Source: Alistipes sp.
GTDB taxonomy: Bacteria; Bacteroidota; Bacteroidia; Bacteroidales; Rikenellaceae
NCBI GenBank assembly: GCA_017408825.1
Contig: JAFQTX010000037.1
Coordinates: forward strand, 180,478-244,477
Direction: 5' to 3'
Length of the DNA: 64,000 nucleotides
Below the pieces are notes generated by a model. It was given only the letters and a program-made list of their open reading frames with translations, did no database searches and was not told the origin of the DNA. The position numbers and the translations under genes are program-made. The stretch's first letter is position 1. Each line of letters starts with the position of its first letter. Positions 1 to 9,608 of this stretch are shown piece by piece.

Positions 1-200
1 TGGTCTTAATGGTCTTAATGGTCTTAATGGTCTTAAACTGGGGATACTGGGGATACTGGGGATACTGGGGATGCTGGGGATACTGGGGATGCTGGGGAAT
101 TTAAGGTTAATAATACCCATCGTCCCCATAATCCCCATAATCCCCATAATCCCCAAAATCCCCAAAATCCCCAAAATCCCTGAAACCCACTCCGCCCCAA
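1..200. repeat. 9-bp tandem arrays in opposed orientation
   Basis: Three 9-bp arrays lie side by side. Four copies of TGGTCTTAA (1-36) are followed by seven copies of a CTGGGGAT-type unit with G-runs at 40, 49, 58, 67, 76, 85 and 94. About seven copies of ATCCCCATA/ATCCCCAAA follow from 122 to 183. The G-rich and C-rich arrays are near reverse complements, so the segment could fold into a long hairpin, and the G-run array could form a quadruplex. The same block, without the C-rich array, recurs at 54395-54500. No coding function is credible: the reading frames are low-complexity. Confidence 0.85.
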
Positions 201-368
201 TTTTTGATTAGAAGGTCGCAGATGCGGCCTTATAAACGAAAATTTTTGATTAGAAGGCTGCAGATACAACGCTCGGCAAAAATGCCACCGATGGGTAGTA
301 CTTGGGCGTACGTCCCATTGGTGGCATCTTTTGTTAGCGGCAGTAGATGTCTGCCTTATAATCGAAAA
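201..368. repeat. GATTAGAAGG-CGCAGATGCGG repeat modules
   Basis: A module reading TTTTTGATTAGAAGGtCGCAGATGCGGccTTATAAacGAAAAT starts at 201. It restarts in part at 243, and a variant (TGCCTTATAATCGAAAATTA) ends at the lpdA stop codon. The same module occurs five or more times at 54534-54831, and once next to the lptD stop at 27880-27915. The CCGCAgaTGCGG core is itself a small palindrome. Confidence 0.75.
278..331 (-). terminator. Hairpin terminator of the C69-lpdA operon
   Basis: A 20-bp stem with about three mismatches (282-301 against 308-327) has a 6-base loop. Read on the minus strand it follows the lpdA stop and ends in five T residues, so it fits an intrinsic terminator. The inner stem shares its sequence (GGG..AGTAC, loop ending GC, GTAC..CCC) with hairpins at 54619 and 54742, so it belongs to a repeated family. 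Confidence 0.7.
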
Positions 369-1748
369 TTACATGTGGATGGCACACCCAAGCGCATCCT
401 CAGCCGCCTCCATCACCGCCTCGTGCATAGATGGATGTGCGTGAATGGTGCGAGCAATGCGGTGAGCATTGACACCCAAGACCTTAGCAAGTGTTGGCTC
501 GCCAATCATCTCGGTGACATTGTGTCCCACGAAGTGTGCGCCAAGCAGCCTCTCCTCAGCATCGAAGATAAGCTTCACGAAGCCATCACGCTCGCCAGCA
601 GCAGTAGCCTTGCCAGAGGCGGTATATGGGAACTTACCAACCTTATACTCGATGCCCTGAGCCTTAACCTGAGCCTCAGTAAGACCTACTGATGCCACCT
701 CGGGTGAGGTAAAGATGCACGATGGGATTGTCGAGTAATCAACTGCATCAGCCTCAAGGCCGCAGATATGTTCCACGCAGTGGATAGCCTCAGCCGAGGC
801 AACGTGTGCAAGGGCCGGTGTAGCGATGATATCACCGATAGCATATACGCCATCTACCGATGTCTTATAGTGCTCATCGACCTTGATCTTATCACGCTCA
901 ATCTCGATGCCGAGCTCCTCGAGACCCATATCCTCGATATTCGACTTGATGCCTACGGCCGAGAGTACTATGTCGGCCTCAAGTGTCTGCTCACCCTTCT
1001 TACCCTCGATCACGACGTCACACTTGCCATCCTCACGAACAGCAACCGACTTAACGGTCGTTGAGGTCATCACGGTAGCACGTAGCTTGCGGAAGGCACG
1101 CTCCATAGCCTTGGCGGTATCCTCATCCTCCAAAGGCATAATCTGTGGCATATACTCTACGATGGTCACCTTAACGCCCAAAGTAGCGTAGATGTAGGCA
1201 AACTCCGAGCCGATAGCACCCGAGCCTACAACAACCATAGTCTCAGGGAGCTTAGGCAGCACAAGAGCCTCCTTCGATGAGATGATATGCTCGCCGTCGA
1301 TAGGCATAAAAGGCATAACACGTGGACGTGCGCCCGTAGCAAGGATGATGTGGTCAGCCTCGTAGTCTACGCCCTCAACCTCTACGGTGTCGGCAGCCTT
1401 GAGACGGCCGAAGCCAGCGATAACGTCGATATTATTCTTCTTGAGGAGGAACTGAACGCCCTTGTTCATGGTTGTTGCCACCATACGCTCACGCTCCACC
1501 ATCTTTGTCCAATCTGGCTTCACCTCGCCCTCGATTGCTACGCCATAGGTAGCAGCAGCCTTACAGTCGGCATATACCTGTGCTGAGCGCACAAGGGCCT
1601 TGGTGGGGATACAACCCCAGTTAAGACATACGCCACCGGCATCTGCCTTCTCAACGATAGCTACACGCTTGCCACACTGCGCAGCACGAATAGCCGCCAC
1701 ATAGCCACCAGGGCCTGAGCCTATAACAATGATATCGTATCTTTCCAT
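369..1748 (-). CDS. lpdA: Dihydrolipoyl dehydrogenase
   Basis: This is the E3 flavoprotein of 2-oxoacid dehydrogenase or glycine cleavage complexes; it reoxidises dihydrolipoamide with NAD+. The 459-residue length is normal for the family. The N-terminal FAD-binding GSGPGG motif is at residues 10-15 and the redox-active disulfide is in CLNWGCIPTK (Cys41, Cys46). A central NAD-binding GSGAIGSE motif and the C-terminal dimerisation domain with the HAHPSMHE catalytic His-Glu pair are all present. The start lies 22 bases after the C69 peptidase stop, so the two are probably co-transcribed. No other E1/E2 subunits are in the window, so its partner complex cannot be told. Confidence 0.97.
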   Translation of the reverse strand: MERYDIIVIGSGPGGYVAAIRAAQCGKRVAIVEKADAGGVCLNWGCIPTKALVRSAQVYADCKAAATYGVAIEGEVKPDWTKMVERERMVATTMNKGVQFLLKKNNIDVIAGFGRLKAADTVEVEGVDYEADHIILATGARPRVMPFMPIDGEHIISSKEALVLPKLPETMVVVGSGAIGSEFAYIYATLGVKVTIVEYMPQIMPLEDEDTAKAMERAFRKLRATVMTSTTVKSVAVREDGKCDVVIEGKKGEQTLEADIVLSAVGIKSNIEDMGLEELGIEIERDKIKVDEHYKTSVDGVYAIGDIIATPALAHVASAEAIHCVEHICGLEADAVDYSTIPSCIFTSPEVASVGLTEAQVKAQGIEYKVGKFPYTASGKATAAGERDGFVKLIFDAEERLLGAHFVGHNVTEMIGEPTLAKVLGVNAHRIARTIHAHPSMHEAVMEAAEDALGCAIHM

Positions 1749-1770
1749 AGTATTGTCTGCTTGTTTTAGT

Positions 1771-3399
1771 TTACCACGTTACAACCTTCAAAATCTCGCC
1801 CTTATCCTCGGCTACGGCACGCTTCCACTTCTCAGTGTAGCCTGGCTGGGTAATCTTACCAGGGATATCCTTGCCATTGCCATTGTCGATAAAGCCATTC
1901 TCATCCTCGCCCTTTACGTTGCCGTCGATATACTTGATCATAAGGTACTTGTCGAGCTCTACCCACTTAGCGAAGAGCTCCTCAGCCGTAGCAACAGTAA
2001 ACTCGGTAGCAAGCTGCGTAGCCTTCTTTGGCTTAAGCTCTGCAAGCTGAGCATCAACATCAGCAACCTTGGCAAGCATCATAGTCTCCCACTGATTAAC
2101 CACATCACGCACGTGCTTACCTATAATATTATAGCGTAGGTATGCAAACTGAGCCACACGATTGGTCACCCAGAACATAGATGTGTCAGAGTACTCAAGC
2201 ATAGAGCCGTTGCCCTCACGCAAGCACTCAGGAACCTCAGTGGCTGTCACGTATACAGGGGTAAGTGGTGATGTAGCAGCATCATCCGTACCAAACCAGA
2301 GGATACCCACCTTCTCGGGACGTGCCTGGCCTACAAGCCAGAAGCCTGTCTGCTGAGTAGCGGTAGCACGCTCGTTGCAGTACTGAACACCATCAACCTC
2401 GAAGAACATAGGACGCCAACGGTAAGGGCACTCCTCGCCACCAGCACCAATATCGTTTGTCATATCCATCTTAGTACCCTCGTAGTGGTCACGCATACAG
2501 TCCATAAGCAGCTTTGGAGAGATCTTCTGCGAAGGCTTAACCCACAAAGGCATACGGTTCTCGGGGTTGTGACCCATAGCGTAGTCCTCATACTGATCCA
2601 TGCCATCGGCTACTGTGCGGAAGAACGACCATACACGAGCCTCGCAGCCACGCAATGCACTGAAATCGGCAGGAGCATAAGCCTCAGCAAAGCTGAAATC
2701 CTTGTTCTCGCCCTTGAACCAGCCAAACTTACGAGCTACATCTGCCACATCGGGAGCATACTTACAGTTCTCAGGATCGTCCCAAGGGAAGGTGGTTATA
2801 CGTGCCTGGTTAGCGTGTGCCGAAACATAGCCATCAGGGATGCGGCGAGCCACCCATACGATACCCTTATCCTCTGGGCCCTTGCCGATAAGCTCCATAA
2901 TCCACGCCTCCTCGGTGTCGATAAGCGAGAATGACTCGCCCGAAGAGCAGTAGCCATAGGTGTTGGCCAGGTCTACGATGATGTCGATAGCCTCACGAGC
3001 GGTCTTGGCACGCTGCAAGGTGATGTAGATGAGTGAGCCATAGTCGATGCCACCCTTAGGGTCCTCCAACTCGGGACGGCCACCAAACGTAGTCTCGGTG
3101 ATAAACAACGAGTGCTCGTTAGAGTTGCCGAGTGTGCGATAGGTAACCTCGGCCTGAGCAATCTGACCGATATAGCGGCCAGTGTCCCACTCGGTGACAT
3201 CCATCAGCTTTGTGAACTTACCAGGGACATACTGATACAACGCACCATATAGCTGGTGAGAGTCAGCAGCATAGGTCACCATATTAGAGCCATCGGTCGA
3301 TGCTCCACGAGTGACGATAAAGTTTGTACAAGCATCAGCCGTATATACCGAGCCGATGAATGCGCCAACAAGCGCGACAAGCTTAAAGAATCTTTTCAT
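1771..3399 (-). CDS. Secreted C69-family dipeptidase
   Basis: A 542-residue Ntn-hydrolase of peptidase family C69 (PepD-like), which cleaves dipeptides in the periplasm. Residues 1-23 form a signal peptide (MKRFFKLVALVGAFIGSVYT) ending just before Cys24 of ACTNFIVTRGAS, so signal cleavage would expose the N-terminal nucleophile cysteine typical of this family. Other family features are DSHQLYG, the ITETTFGGRPEL stretch and the SFSLIDTEEAWIMELIG core. It is the first gene of a two-gene operon with lpdA. Its substrate cannot be read from the sequence. Confidence 0.92.
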   Translation of the reverse strand: MKRFFKLVALVGAFIGSVYTADACTNFIVTRGASTDGSNMVTYAADSHQLYGALYQYVPGKFTKLMDVTEWDTGRYIGQIAQAEVTYRTLGNSNEHSLFITETTFGGRPELEDPKGGIDYGSLIYITLQRAKTAREAIDIIVDLANTYGYCSSGESFSLIDTEEAWIMELIGKGPEDKGIVWVARRIPDGYVSAHANQARITTFPWDDPENCKYAPDVADVARKFGWFKGENKDFSFAEAYAPADFSALRGCEARVWSFFRTVADGMDQYEDYAMGHNPENRMPLWVKPSQKISPKLLMDCMRDHYEGTKMDMTNDIGAGGEECPYRWRPMFFEVDGVQYCNERATATQQTGFWLVGQARPEKVGILWFGTDDAATSPLTPVYVTATEVPECLREGNGSMLEYSDTSMFWVTNRVAQFAYLRYNIIGKHVRDVVNQWETMMLAKVADVDAQLAELKPKKATQLATEFTVATAEELFAKWVELDKYLMIKYIDGNVKGEDENGFIDNGNGKDIPGKITQPGYTEKWKRAVAEDKGEILKVVTW

Positions 3400-3458
3400 A
3401 CTTTAGTTTTAGGTTATTATTTGTTTAATTGTTCGTTTGCTTTTGGCATATTAACCTC

Positions 3459-3466
3459 CAAAGATA
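3459..3466 (-). promoter_or_regulatory. Candidate -7 box for the C69 peptidase gene
   Basis: TATCTTTG on the minus strand, 60 bases before the start codon, matches the Bacteroidota TAnnTTTG box. No clear TTG is seen at the usual upstream distance. Confidence 0.5.
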
Positions 3467-3485
3467 CAAATTTATTTTGAAATAG

Positions 3486-3516
3486 TTGTTGTGTTGCCTA
3501 ATATTTTATACATTTG
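3486..3516 (+). promoter_or_regulatory. Promoter of yggS
   Basis: TTG at 3486-3488 and TACATTTG at 3509-3516 are separated by 20 bases, a good match to the Bacteroidota -33/-7 pattern. The box lies inside a longer open frame, which argues that the ATG at 3540 is the true start. Confidence 0.7.
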
Positions 3517-3539
3517 TGGTCGAAAAACGTAGCGAAACA

Positions 3540-4199
3540 ATGAATATCAAGGAGCGTTTACAACGAATTTGGGGCACACTACCCGAGGGTGTGAGCCTTG
3601 TGGCTGTATCGAAGTTTCACCCCGCAGAGCGCATCGCTGAGGCATACGATGCTGGCCAGCGCATCTTTGGCGAGAGCCGCCCGCAGGAGATGGCCGCCAA
3701 GCAAGCGGTACTCCCCACCGACATAGAGTGGCATATGATTGGCCACCTCCAGACCAACAAGGTGAAGTATATTGCGCCCTTTGTTTCGATGATCTCTTCG
3801 GTGGACTCCGACCGTCTCATTGCCGAGATCGAGAAGCAGGCAGCAAAGTGCGACCGCATCATAGATATACTCCTCGAGGTGCACGTGGCACAGGAGCAGA
3901 CAAAGTCGGGCTGGTCGTGGGAGGAGCTTAACGACTACCTACTTTCGGGTGAGCTTCAGAGTATGACGCATCTGCGTGTGCGTGGTGTGATGACCATAGC
4001 CTCAAACACCGACGACGAGACGATTGTTCGCAATGATTTCCAGCGTATTAAGGATATTTTCGAAGAGCTTAAACCACAATTTGGCGAGGCCTTCGACACC
4101 CTCTCTATCGGTATGTCCGACGACTACCCTATTGCCCTCGAGTACGGCTCTACGATGGTCCGCATAGGCACAGCGATATTCGGAGCAAGAGAGTACTAA
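3540..4199 (+). CDS. yggS: YggS-family PLP homeostasis protein
   Basis: A 219-residue member of the YggS/PROSC family: single-domain PLP-binding proteins with an alanine-racemase-like barrel that control free pyridoxal phosphate rather than catalyse a known reaction. VSLVAVSKFHPAERI carries the PLP-binding lysine, and IFGESRPQEM, WHMIGHLQTNK and LSIGMSDDYPIALEYGSTMVRIGTAIFG are family signatures. The start at 3540 is preferred over an in-frame ATG at 3486 because the promoter -7 box lies between them. The gene is monocistronic and its stop abuts a repeat block. Confidence 0.95.
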   Translation: MNIKERLQRIWGTLPEGVSLVAVSKFHPAERIAEAYDAGQRIFGESRPQEMAAKQAVLPTDIEWHMIGHLQTNKVKYIAPFVSMISSVDSDRLIAEIEKQAAKCDRIIDILLEVHVAQEQTKSGWSWEELNDYLLSGELQSMTHLRVRGVMTIASNTDDETIVRNDFQRIKDIFEELKPQFGEAFDTLSIGMSDDYPIALEYGSTMVRIGTAIFGAREY

Positions 4200-4490
4200 C
4201 GTCCGAGACCACAGCCGATACCCGACATCGTAATGGTCTTAATGGTCCTACTGGTCCTAAAAAAAATAAAGACAATTAAGACAATTAAGATGGTTGCGGC
4301 CAAGAGCGCAAACAGCCAACGTCCGAGACAACAGCCGATACCCGACATCGTAATGGTCTTAATGGTCTTAATGGTCCTAATGGTCTTAACGGTCCTAAAA
4401 AAATCCTAACGATCCTAATACTCCTAAAATAATTGAGCTACCCACCGGGTTTTCAGACTGAGCCGTTACTTCATATTAAGCAGGTCTGCC
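4200..4490. repeat. Dispersed repeat block after yggS
   Basis: Two units start at 4200 and 4320 (cgtccgagac...), each holding a conserved core GATACCCGACATCGTAATGG (at 4217 and 4337) followed by TGGTCTTAA/TGGTCCTAA 9-mers. From about 4411 a 68-bp segment (cctaatactcctaaaa... to ...ttaagcag) is nearly identical to 16378-16448. No gene is visible in 4200-4677. Confidence 0.8.
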
Positions 4491-4677
4491 ATTTTGTCAG
4501 TCGCTGATGTCACTTTGCGACATTTTTGTCACTCCAGGCCACCTTTCTGCGACACTTTCCCCAAGTTTTACTGTTTGGTACACCATTTGCCTACTCCTAT
4601 TTCGTCAAGCGAGAACAAGTCTTGACGCAAAAACGAGTGCAAAAAAAGTAACAAACAAATAAAAACAAACTAAGATT
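4488..4677 (+). promoter_or_regulatory. dnaK upstream region with repeated GTCA motifs
   Basis: The 190 bases before dnaK contain GTCA at 4496, 4509 and 4528 and GCGACA at 4517 and 4549. Together these make short overlapping inverted repeats (for example GTCGC at 4500 against GCGAC at 4517). A weak -33/-7 pair (TTTG at 4574, TATTTCGT at 4598) is possible. The region may control heat-shock expression, but no known operator was recognised with certainty. Confidence 0.35.
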
Positions 4678-6576
4678 ATGAGCAAGATTATTGGTATTGA
4701 TTTAGGTACAACCAACTCGTGTGTGGCTGTAATGGAGGGTAACGAGCCCGTAGTTATTCCTAACGCCGAGGGTCATCGCACCACCCCATCAGTGGTAGCA
4801 TTCACCGAGGGTGGCGAGCGCAAGGTGGGCGACCCAGCAAAGCGTCAGGCTATCACCAACCCTAAGCGCACGGTGTTCTCTATCAAGCGCTTTATGGGTG
4901 AGCGTTACGACAAGGTGGCTGCCGACATTGCACGTGCGCCATACTCTATCGTCAAGGGCGACAACAACACCCCACGTGTGGACATCGACGGCCGTCAGTA
5001 CACTCCACAGGAGATCTCGGCAATCACTCTTCAGAAGATGAAGAAGACCGCTGAGGACTACCTTGGTCAGGAGGTTACCGAGGCAGTGATCACCGTTCCA
5101 GCATACTTCTCTGACTCACAGCGTCAGGCAACAAAGGAGGCTGGCGAGATTGCAGGTCTTAAGGTGCGCCGTATCATCAACGAGCCTACGGCAGCAGCGC
5201 TTGCATACGGTCTTGACAAGAAGCAGGACGAGATGAAGATTGCCGTATACGACCTTGGTGGTGGTACATTCGATATCTCAATCCTCGAGCTTGGCGACGG
5301 CGTATTCGAGGTTAAGTCTACAAATGGCGATACCCACCTTGGTGGTGACGACTTCGACCACGTGCTTATCGACTATATGGCTGAGGCTTTCAAGGCTGAG
5401 CATCAGATCGACCTTCGTCAGGATCCTATGGCCTTGCAGCGCTTGAAGGAGGCTGCCGAGAAGGCAAAGATTGAGCTCTCGTCGGCAACAACTACCGACA
5501 TCAACCTCCCATACATCATGCCCGTAAACGGCATCCCACAGCACCTTGTGATGTCACTCACACGTGCTAAGTTTGAGCAGCTCTGCGACCACCTCATACA
5601 GAAGACCATCGAGCCTTGCCGCATCGCCTTGCGTGACGCAGGCCTTCAGGCATCGCAGATCGACGAGGTTATCCTCGTAGGTGGCTCGACACGTATCCCA
5701 GCAATCCAGAAGGTTGTTGAGGAGTTCTTCGGCAAGACACCTAACCGCTCGGTAAACCCTGATGAGGTTGTTGCCGTAGGTGCTGCTATCCAGGGTGGTG
5801 TTCTCACCGGCGAGGTTAAGGATGTATTGCTCCTCGACGTTACCCCACTTTCACTCGGTATCGAGACTTTGGGTGGCGTATTTACCAAGCTTATCGAGGC
5901 TAACACCACTATCCCTACACGCAAGAGCGAGGTGTTCTCGACTGCTGCCGACAACCAGCCATCAGTAGAGATCAACGTATGTCAGGGTGAGCGTCCTATG
6001 GCTCGTGACAACAAGTCTATCGGCCGTTTCCACCTCGATGGCATCCCAGCAGCGCCACGTGGCGTACCTCAGATCGAGGTAACGTTCGACATCGACGCTA
6101 ACGGTATCCTCAACGTATCGGCTAAGGATAAGGGCACAGGCAAGGAGCAGAAGATCCGTATCGAGGCATCGAGCGGTTTGACAGATGCCGAGATCCAGCG
6201 TATGCGTGACGAGGCTAAGGCCAACGAGGAGAAGGATAAGGCCGAGAAGGAGCGCGTGGATAAGGTGAACGCCGCCGACTCTAACATCTTCGCTACCGAG
6301 AAGCAGCTCAAGGAGTATGGCGATAAGATTCCTGCCGATAAGAAGTCTGCTATCGAGGATGCTCTTGGCAAGCTCAAGGAGGCTCATAAGGCTCAGGATT
6401 TGGCAGCCATCGACTCATCTATCGAGGCTCTCAACGCCGCTTGGCAGGCTGCATCGCAGGATATCTACGCACAGCAGCAGGCCGAGCAGGCTCAGGGTCA
6501 GCCTAACGCTGGCTCTCAGCAGGGCGGCGAGCAGAAGGCACAGCCTGAGGATGTAGACTTCGAGGAGGTTAAGTAA
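4678..6576 (+). CDS. dnaK: Chaperone DnaK (Hsp70)
   Basis: The 632-residue ATP-driven Hsp70 chaperone. The N-terminal nucleotide-binding domain opens with [15 protein letters not shown] and contains the phosphate-2 loop [14 protein letters not shown] and the adenosine motif [14 protein letters not shown]. The substrate-binding domain follows from about residue 390 ([14 protein letters not shown]), then a helical lid and a Gln/Ala-rich tail ending EDVDFEEVK, as in DnaK. It stands alone here; the co-chaperones grpE and dnaJ lie 32 kb away in a different operon. A strong terminator follows the stop. Confidence 0.98.
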   Translation: MSKIIGIDLGTTNSCVAVMEGNEPVVIPNAEGHRTTPSVVAFTEGGERKVGDPAKRQAITNPKRTVFSIKRFMGERYDKVAADIARAPYSIVKGDNNTPRVDIDGRQYTPQEISAITLQKMKKTAEDYLGQEVTEAVITVPAYFSDSQRQATKEAGEIAGLKVRRIINEPTAAALAYGLDKKQDEMKIAVYDLGGGTFDISILELGDGVFEVKSTNGDTHLGGDDFDHVLIDYMAEAFKAEHQIDLRQDPMALQRLKEAAEKAKIELSSATTTDINLPYIMPVNGIPQHLVMSLTRAKFEQLCDHLIQKTIEPCRIALRDAGLQASQIDEVILVGGSTRIPAIQKVVEEFFGKTPNRSVNPDEVVAVGAAIQGGVLTGEVKDVLLLDVTPLSLGIETLGGVFTKLIEANTTIPTRKSEVFSTAADNQPSVEINVCQGERPMARDNKSIGRFHLDGIPAAPRGVPQIEVTFDIDANGILNVSAKDKGTGKEQKIRIEASSGLTDAEIQRMRDEAKANEEKDKAEKERVDKVNAADSNIFATEKQLKEYGDKIPADKKSAIEDALGKLKEAHKAQDLAAIDSSIEALNAAWQAASQDIYAQQQAEQAQGQPNAGSQQGGEQKAQPEDVDFEEVK

Positions 6577-6600
6577 TTTCCAAAACATACTTCATAGAGT

Positions 6601-6636
6601 AGTCCGCAGCCCACGTGGTTGCGGACTTTTTTTTTG
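6601..6636 (+). terminator. Intrinsic terminator of dnaK
   Basis: AGTCCGCA (6601-6608) pairs perfectly with TGCGGACT (6620-6627); the inner bases CC/GG extend the stem around ACGT. A run of nine T follows directly. Confidence 0.9.
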
Positions 6637-6836
6637 CATAGGAATTAGTGATGGGGCGATGGGTAACGCTTCGCTTAATGGGAGAGAGGGGAATTTAGGG
6701 AAGATAGAGAATTTAGGGATAAGATTAGCGGTTAGGGTTTGCAGATAAATGTCGAGAGCGCCTCACTAAACTCCTTAAACTCCCTATCCTCCCTATAACT
6801 CTCATACGAAACCAACCTCACTTTTCACCTCTCGGT
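6637..6836. other. Gene-free AT-rich spacer with imperfect inverted repeat
   Basis: No gene is seen between the dnaK terminator and the next promoter. The stretch holds GAATTTAGGG-type repeats (6690-6720) facing CTCCTTAAACTCCCTATCCTCC (6770-6795), an imperfect inverted repeat of the same flavour as the hairpin at 25745-25800. Confidence 0.5.
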
Positions 6837-6866
6837 TTTGCATTTTCACTTTTTTTGTTATCTTTG
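6837..6866 (+). promoter_or_regulatory. Promoter of the BspA-like gene
   Basis: TTTG at 6837-6840 and TATCTTTG at 6859-6866 with an 18-base spacer; the start codon is 39 bases downstream of the -7 box. Confidence 0.8.
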
Positions 6867-6905
6867 TAAAAATCTTTCCGAAATTAACAAAAAACACTCA
6901 AAAAT

Positions 6906-9329
6906 ATGCTACGCAAACTGTTTACTTTTATTTTGTGCCTTATGGCAACTATTGCTACCGTCTCAGCGCAAACACCACCCAATAATGAGATTTGGTACAC
7001 TACTACCAATGGTAAAAAGTTAGATGTCTACTTTTCCAACATGGTTTCAAATAGCTATAATAATGGTCGAGGAGTACTAAAATTTCAGAATTGCATAACA
7101 AGCATTGGTGATTATGCATTCGAGAACTGCAGCAGCCTAAAAAGCATTACTATTCCTAATAGCGTAAAAAGCATTGGAAGTAGTGCATTCGCTGGTTGCA
7201 GCAGCCTAACTAGCATTACTATTCCTAACAGCGTAACTAGCATTGAATGGAATGCATTCGGTGGTTGCAGCAGCCTAACAAGCATTAATATTCCCGATAG
7301 CGTAACTAGCATTGAAAGTGGTGCATTCTGGGATTGCTGCAGCCTAACTAGCATTACTATTCCCGAGAGCGTAACTATCATTGGAGATGAGATATTCAAA
7401 GGTTGCAGCAGCCTAAAAAGCATTACTATTCCTAATAGCGTAATATACATTGGAGAGGATGCATTCGCTGGTTGCAGCAGCCTAAAAAGCATCACTATTG
7501 GCAATAGCGTAACACACATTGGAGAGGATGCATTCGCTGGTTGTAGCAGCCTAAAGAGTGTTAAGGTAGCGAATAAGTATTGCTACGATTATTTCAAAGA
7601 CGATATATCGAATATTTCATTTTTCGATGCAAATGTATCAGCCGACGGAAGATGCTTAATTGTCGATGGAGTACTTAAGGCATTTAAGGCAGAAGGAATA
7701 ACCGAATATACCATTCCCGATAACGTAACTAGCATCGGAGGGAGTGCATTCTACAATTGCGATAAACTAACAAGCATAACTATTCCCAATAGCGTAGTAA
7801 GCATTGGAGAGGAGGCATTTGCCTATTGCGGCAGTCTTACAAGTATTAATATTCCTAATAGCGTAACGGAGATTGGAGAGGATGCATTCAAGTGGTGCAA
7901 CAACCTAAAAAGCATAACTATTCCCAATAGCGTAACTGAGATTGGAGATGATGCATTCGCAAATTGCAACAACCTAACAAGTGTCAAGGTATCAAACAGG
8001 GTTTGCTACTTGTATTTCATAGACAAAGTATCGAATATTTCATTTTTCGGTGCAAATGTATCAGCCGACGGAAGATGCTTAATTGTCGATGGAGTGCTTG
8101 AGGCATTCAAGGCAGAAGGAATAACCGAATATACTATTCCCGAGAGCGTAACAATCATTGGAGAGTATGCATTCTATGGTTGCAGCAGCCTAAAAAGCAT
8201 TACTATTTCCGAGAGCGTAACTAGCATCGGAGAGATTGCATTCTATGGTTGCAGCAGCCTAACTAGCATTACTATTCCTAATAGCGTAACTAGCATTGGA
8301 GAGGATGCATTCTATGGTTGCAGCAGCCTACCAGTAATAGACAATATTAGATACGCAGATACATATTTAGTGGAGGCTGTTGATAAATCATTGACAAGCT
8401 ATTCAATTAAGACGGGAACTAGATTTATTGAAAGTTATGCATTCTATGGTTGCAGAAGCCTAACTAGCATAACTATTCCTAATAGCGTAACTAGCATTGA
8501 TAGTGATGCATTCCATGGTTGCAGCAGCCTAACTAGCATTACTATTCCGAATAGCGTAACTAGCATTGGACGTAGTGCATTCTGGGGTTGCGGCAGCCTA
8601 AAGAGTGTTAAGGTAGCGAATAAGTATTGCTACGATTATTTCAAAAATTTGGATGTTTACGACATCACCTTCATGGTATCAACTCTCGAAGAGTATCAGG
8701 AGGCACAAGAAGTAGGAGCAACAAAATTAGCCATTGATAGCAATAGCAAATATGCATCTAAAGATGGGCTATGCCTAATTGATAATGGAAAACTTATTCA
8801 CTTTATCGGAAAAGATTTAACCGAATATACCATACCAGAGAGTGTAACAAGCATTAGAAAGGGGGCATTCAATGGTTGCAGCGGTCTAAAGAGTGTTAAG
8901 GTATCGAATAAGTATTGCTACGATTATTTCAAAGACAAGGTCACTAACATAGCGTTCTATGGAGCAAACGCCACAGCCGACGGAAGATGTTTAATTGTCA
9001 ATGGAGAGCTTCAGCGATTCATTGGAAAGGGCATAGCACAATACTCTATTCCCAATGGCGTAACTAGCATTGGTGATTATGCATTCGAGAACTGTAGCCA
9101 TCTAACAAACATAACTATTCCCGAGAGTGTAACTAGCATTGGATATCAGGCATTCAAGTATTGCAGTAGTCTAACAAGCATAACTTGTTTAGCCACAACA
9201 CCACCTACAATTAGTATCTTAAGCATCGCCGAAACAACAAGGATCTATGTTCCTAAAGAGGCGGTAAAACTATACAAAAAAGACCTTTATTGGAGTAGAT
9301 ACAAGAAGCAGATAAAGGCGATTAAATAA
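6906..9329 (+). CDS. BspA-like leucine-rich repeat secreted protein
   Basis: An 807-residue surface or secreted protein of the BspA type (LRR_5). A signal peptide occupies residues 1-22 ([20 protein letters not shown], then AQ). From about residue 60 nearly the whole chain is a 23-residue repeat of the form [22 protein letters not shown], broken by larger duplicated blocks ([13 protein letters not shown]... and [19 protein letters not shown], three to four copies). No C-terminal sorting domain or lipobox is seen. Such proteins often mediate adhesion, but no ligand can be inferred. The gene is much richer in A+T than its neighbours and its repeats are nearly identical at DNA level, suggesting recent internal duplication or transfer. 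Confidence 0.9.
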   Translation: MLRKLFTFILCLMATIATVSAQTPPNNEIWYTTTNGKKLDVYFSNMVSNSYNNGRGVLKFQNCITSIGDYAFENCSSLKSITIPNSVKSIGSSAFAGCSSLTSITIPNSVTSIEWNAFGGCSSLTSINIPDSVTSIESGAFWDCCSLTSITIPESVTIIGDEIFKGCSSLKSITIPNSVIYIGEDAFAGCSSLKSITIGNSVTHIGEDAFAGCSSLKSVKVANKYCYDYFKDDISNISFFDANVSADGRCLIVDGVLKAFKAEGITEYTIPDNVTSIGGSAFYNCDKLTSITIPNSVVSIGEEAFAYCGSLTSINIPNSVTEIGEDAFKWCNNLKSITIPNSVTEIGDDAFANCNNLTSVKVSNRVCYLYFIDKVSNISFFGANVSADGRCLIVDGVLEAFKAEGITEYTIPESVTIIGEYAFYGCSSLKSITISESVTSIGEIAFYGCSSLTSITIPNSVTSIGEDAFYGCSSLPVIDNIRYADTYLVEAVDKSLTSYSIKTGTRFIESYAFYGCRSLTSITIPNSVTSIDSDAFHGCSSLTSITIPNSVTSIGRSAFWGCGSLKSVKVANKYCYDYFKNLDVYDITFMVSTLEEYQEAQEVGATKLAIDSNSKYASKDGLCLIDNGKLIHFIGKDLTEYTIPESVTSIRKGAFNGCSGLKSVKVSNKYCYDYFKDKVTNIAFYGANATADGRCLIVNGELQRFIGKGIAQYSIPNGVTSIGDYAFENCSHLTNITIPESVTSIGYQAFKYCSSLTSITCLATTPPTISILSIAETTRIYVPKEAVKLYKKDLYWSRYKKQIKAIK

Positions 9330-9349
9330 CGAATAAGCCTACCAAAAAA

Positions 9350-9396
9350 AGGCGAAGTGACCCCAGAAGTTCGTGCAAAACTTTTGGGGTTTCTTC
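9350..9396 (+). terminator. Hairpin after the BspA-like gene
   Basis: ACCCC..AAGTT (9360-9371) pairs with AACTT..GGGGT (9379-9390), and CGAAG/CTTCG extends the stem. Only a short T-rich stretch follows, so termination strength is uncertain. Confidence 0.55.
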
Positions 9397-9517
9397 GTAT
9401 GTTGACGCCAAGCAACATCAACCCATCGAAACTCATAGAAATCCATCGTAACCCATTAACAACTCTCGCCCTATCAACCCACAAACAGGCTATTTTTATC
9501 AAAATAGAGGCACGCAA

Positions 9518-9549
9518 TTTCGGTAATCGGGAAAAAATTGTTATCTTTG
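9518..9549 (+). promoter_or_regulatory. Promoter of the steroid-reductase operon
   Basis: TATCTTTG at 9542-9549 is a full -7 match. TTTC at 9518 (one mismatch to TTTG) lies 20 bases upstream. The leader to the first ATG is about 55 bases. Confidence 0.7.
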
Positions 9550-9608
9550 TGCGCTTTATGTAGATACATAAAGAGAGAGAAAATAGACTTAAATAAAGGC
9601 ACGAAGAG

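Noticed and set aside
204-692. 162-residue plus-strand frame at the left end
   Set aside because: It combines repeat modules, a hairpin and antisense lpdA sequence; no motif.
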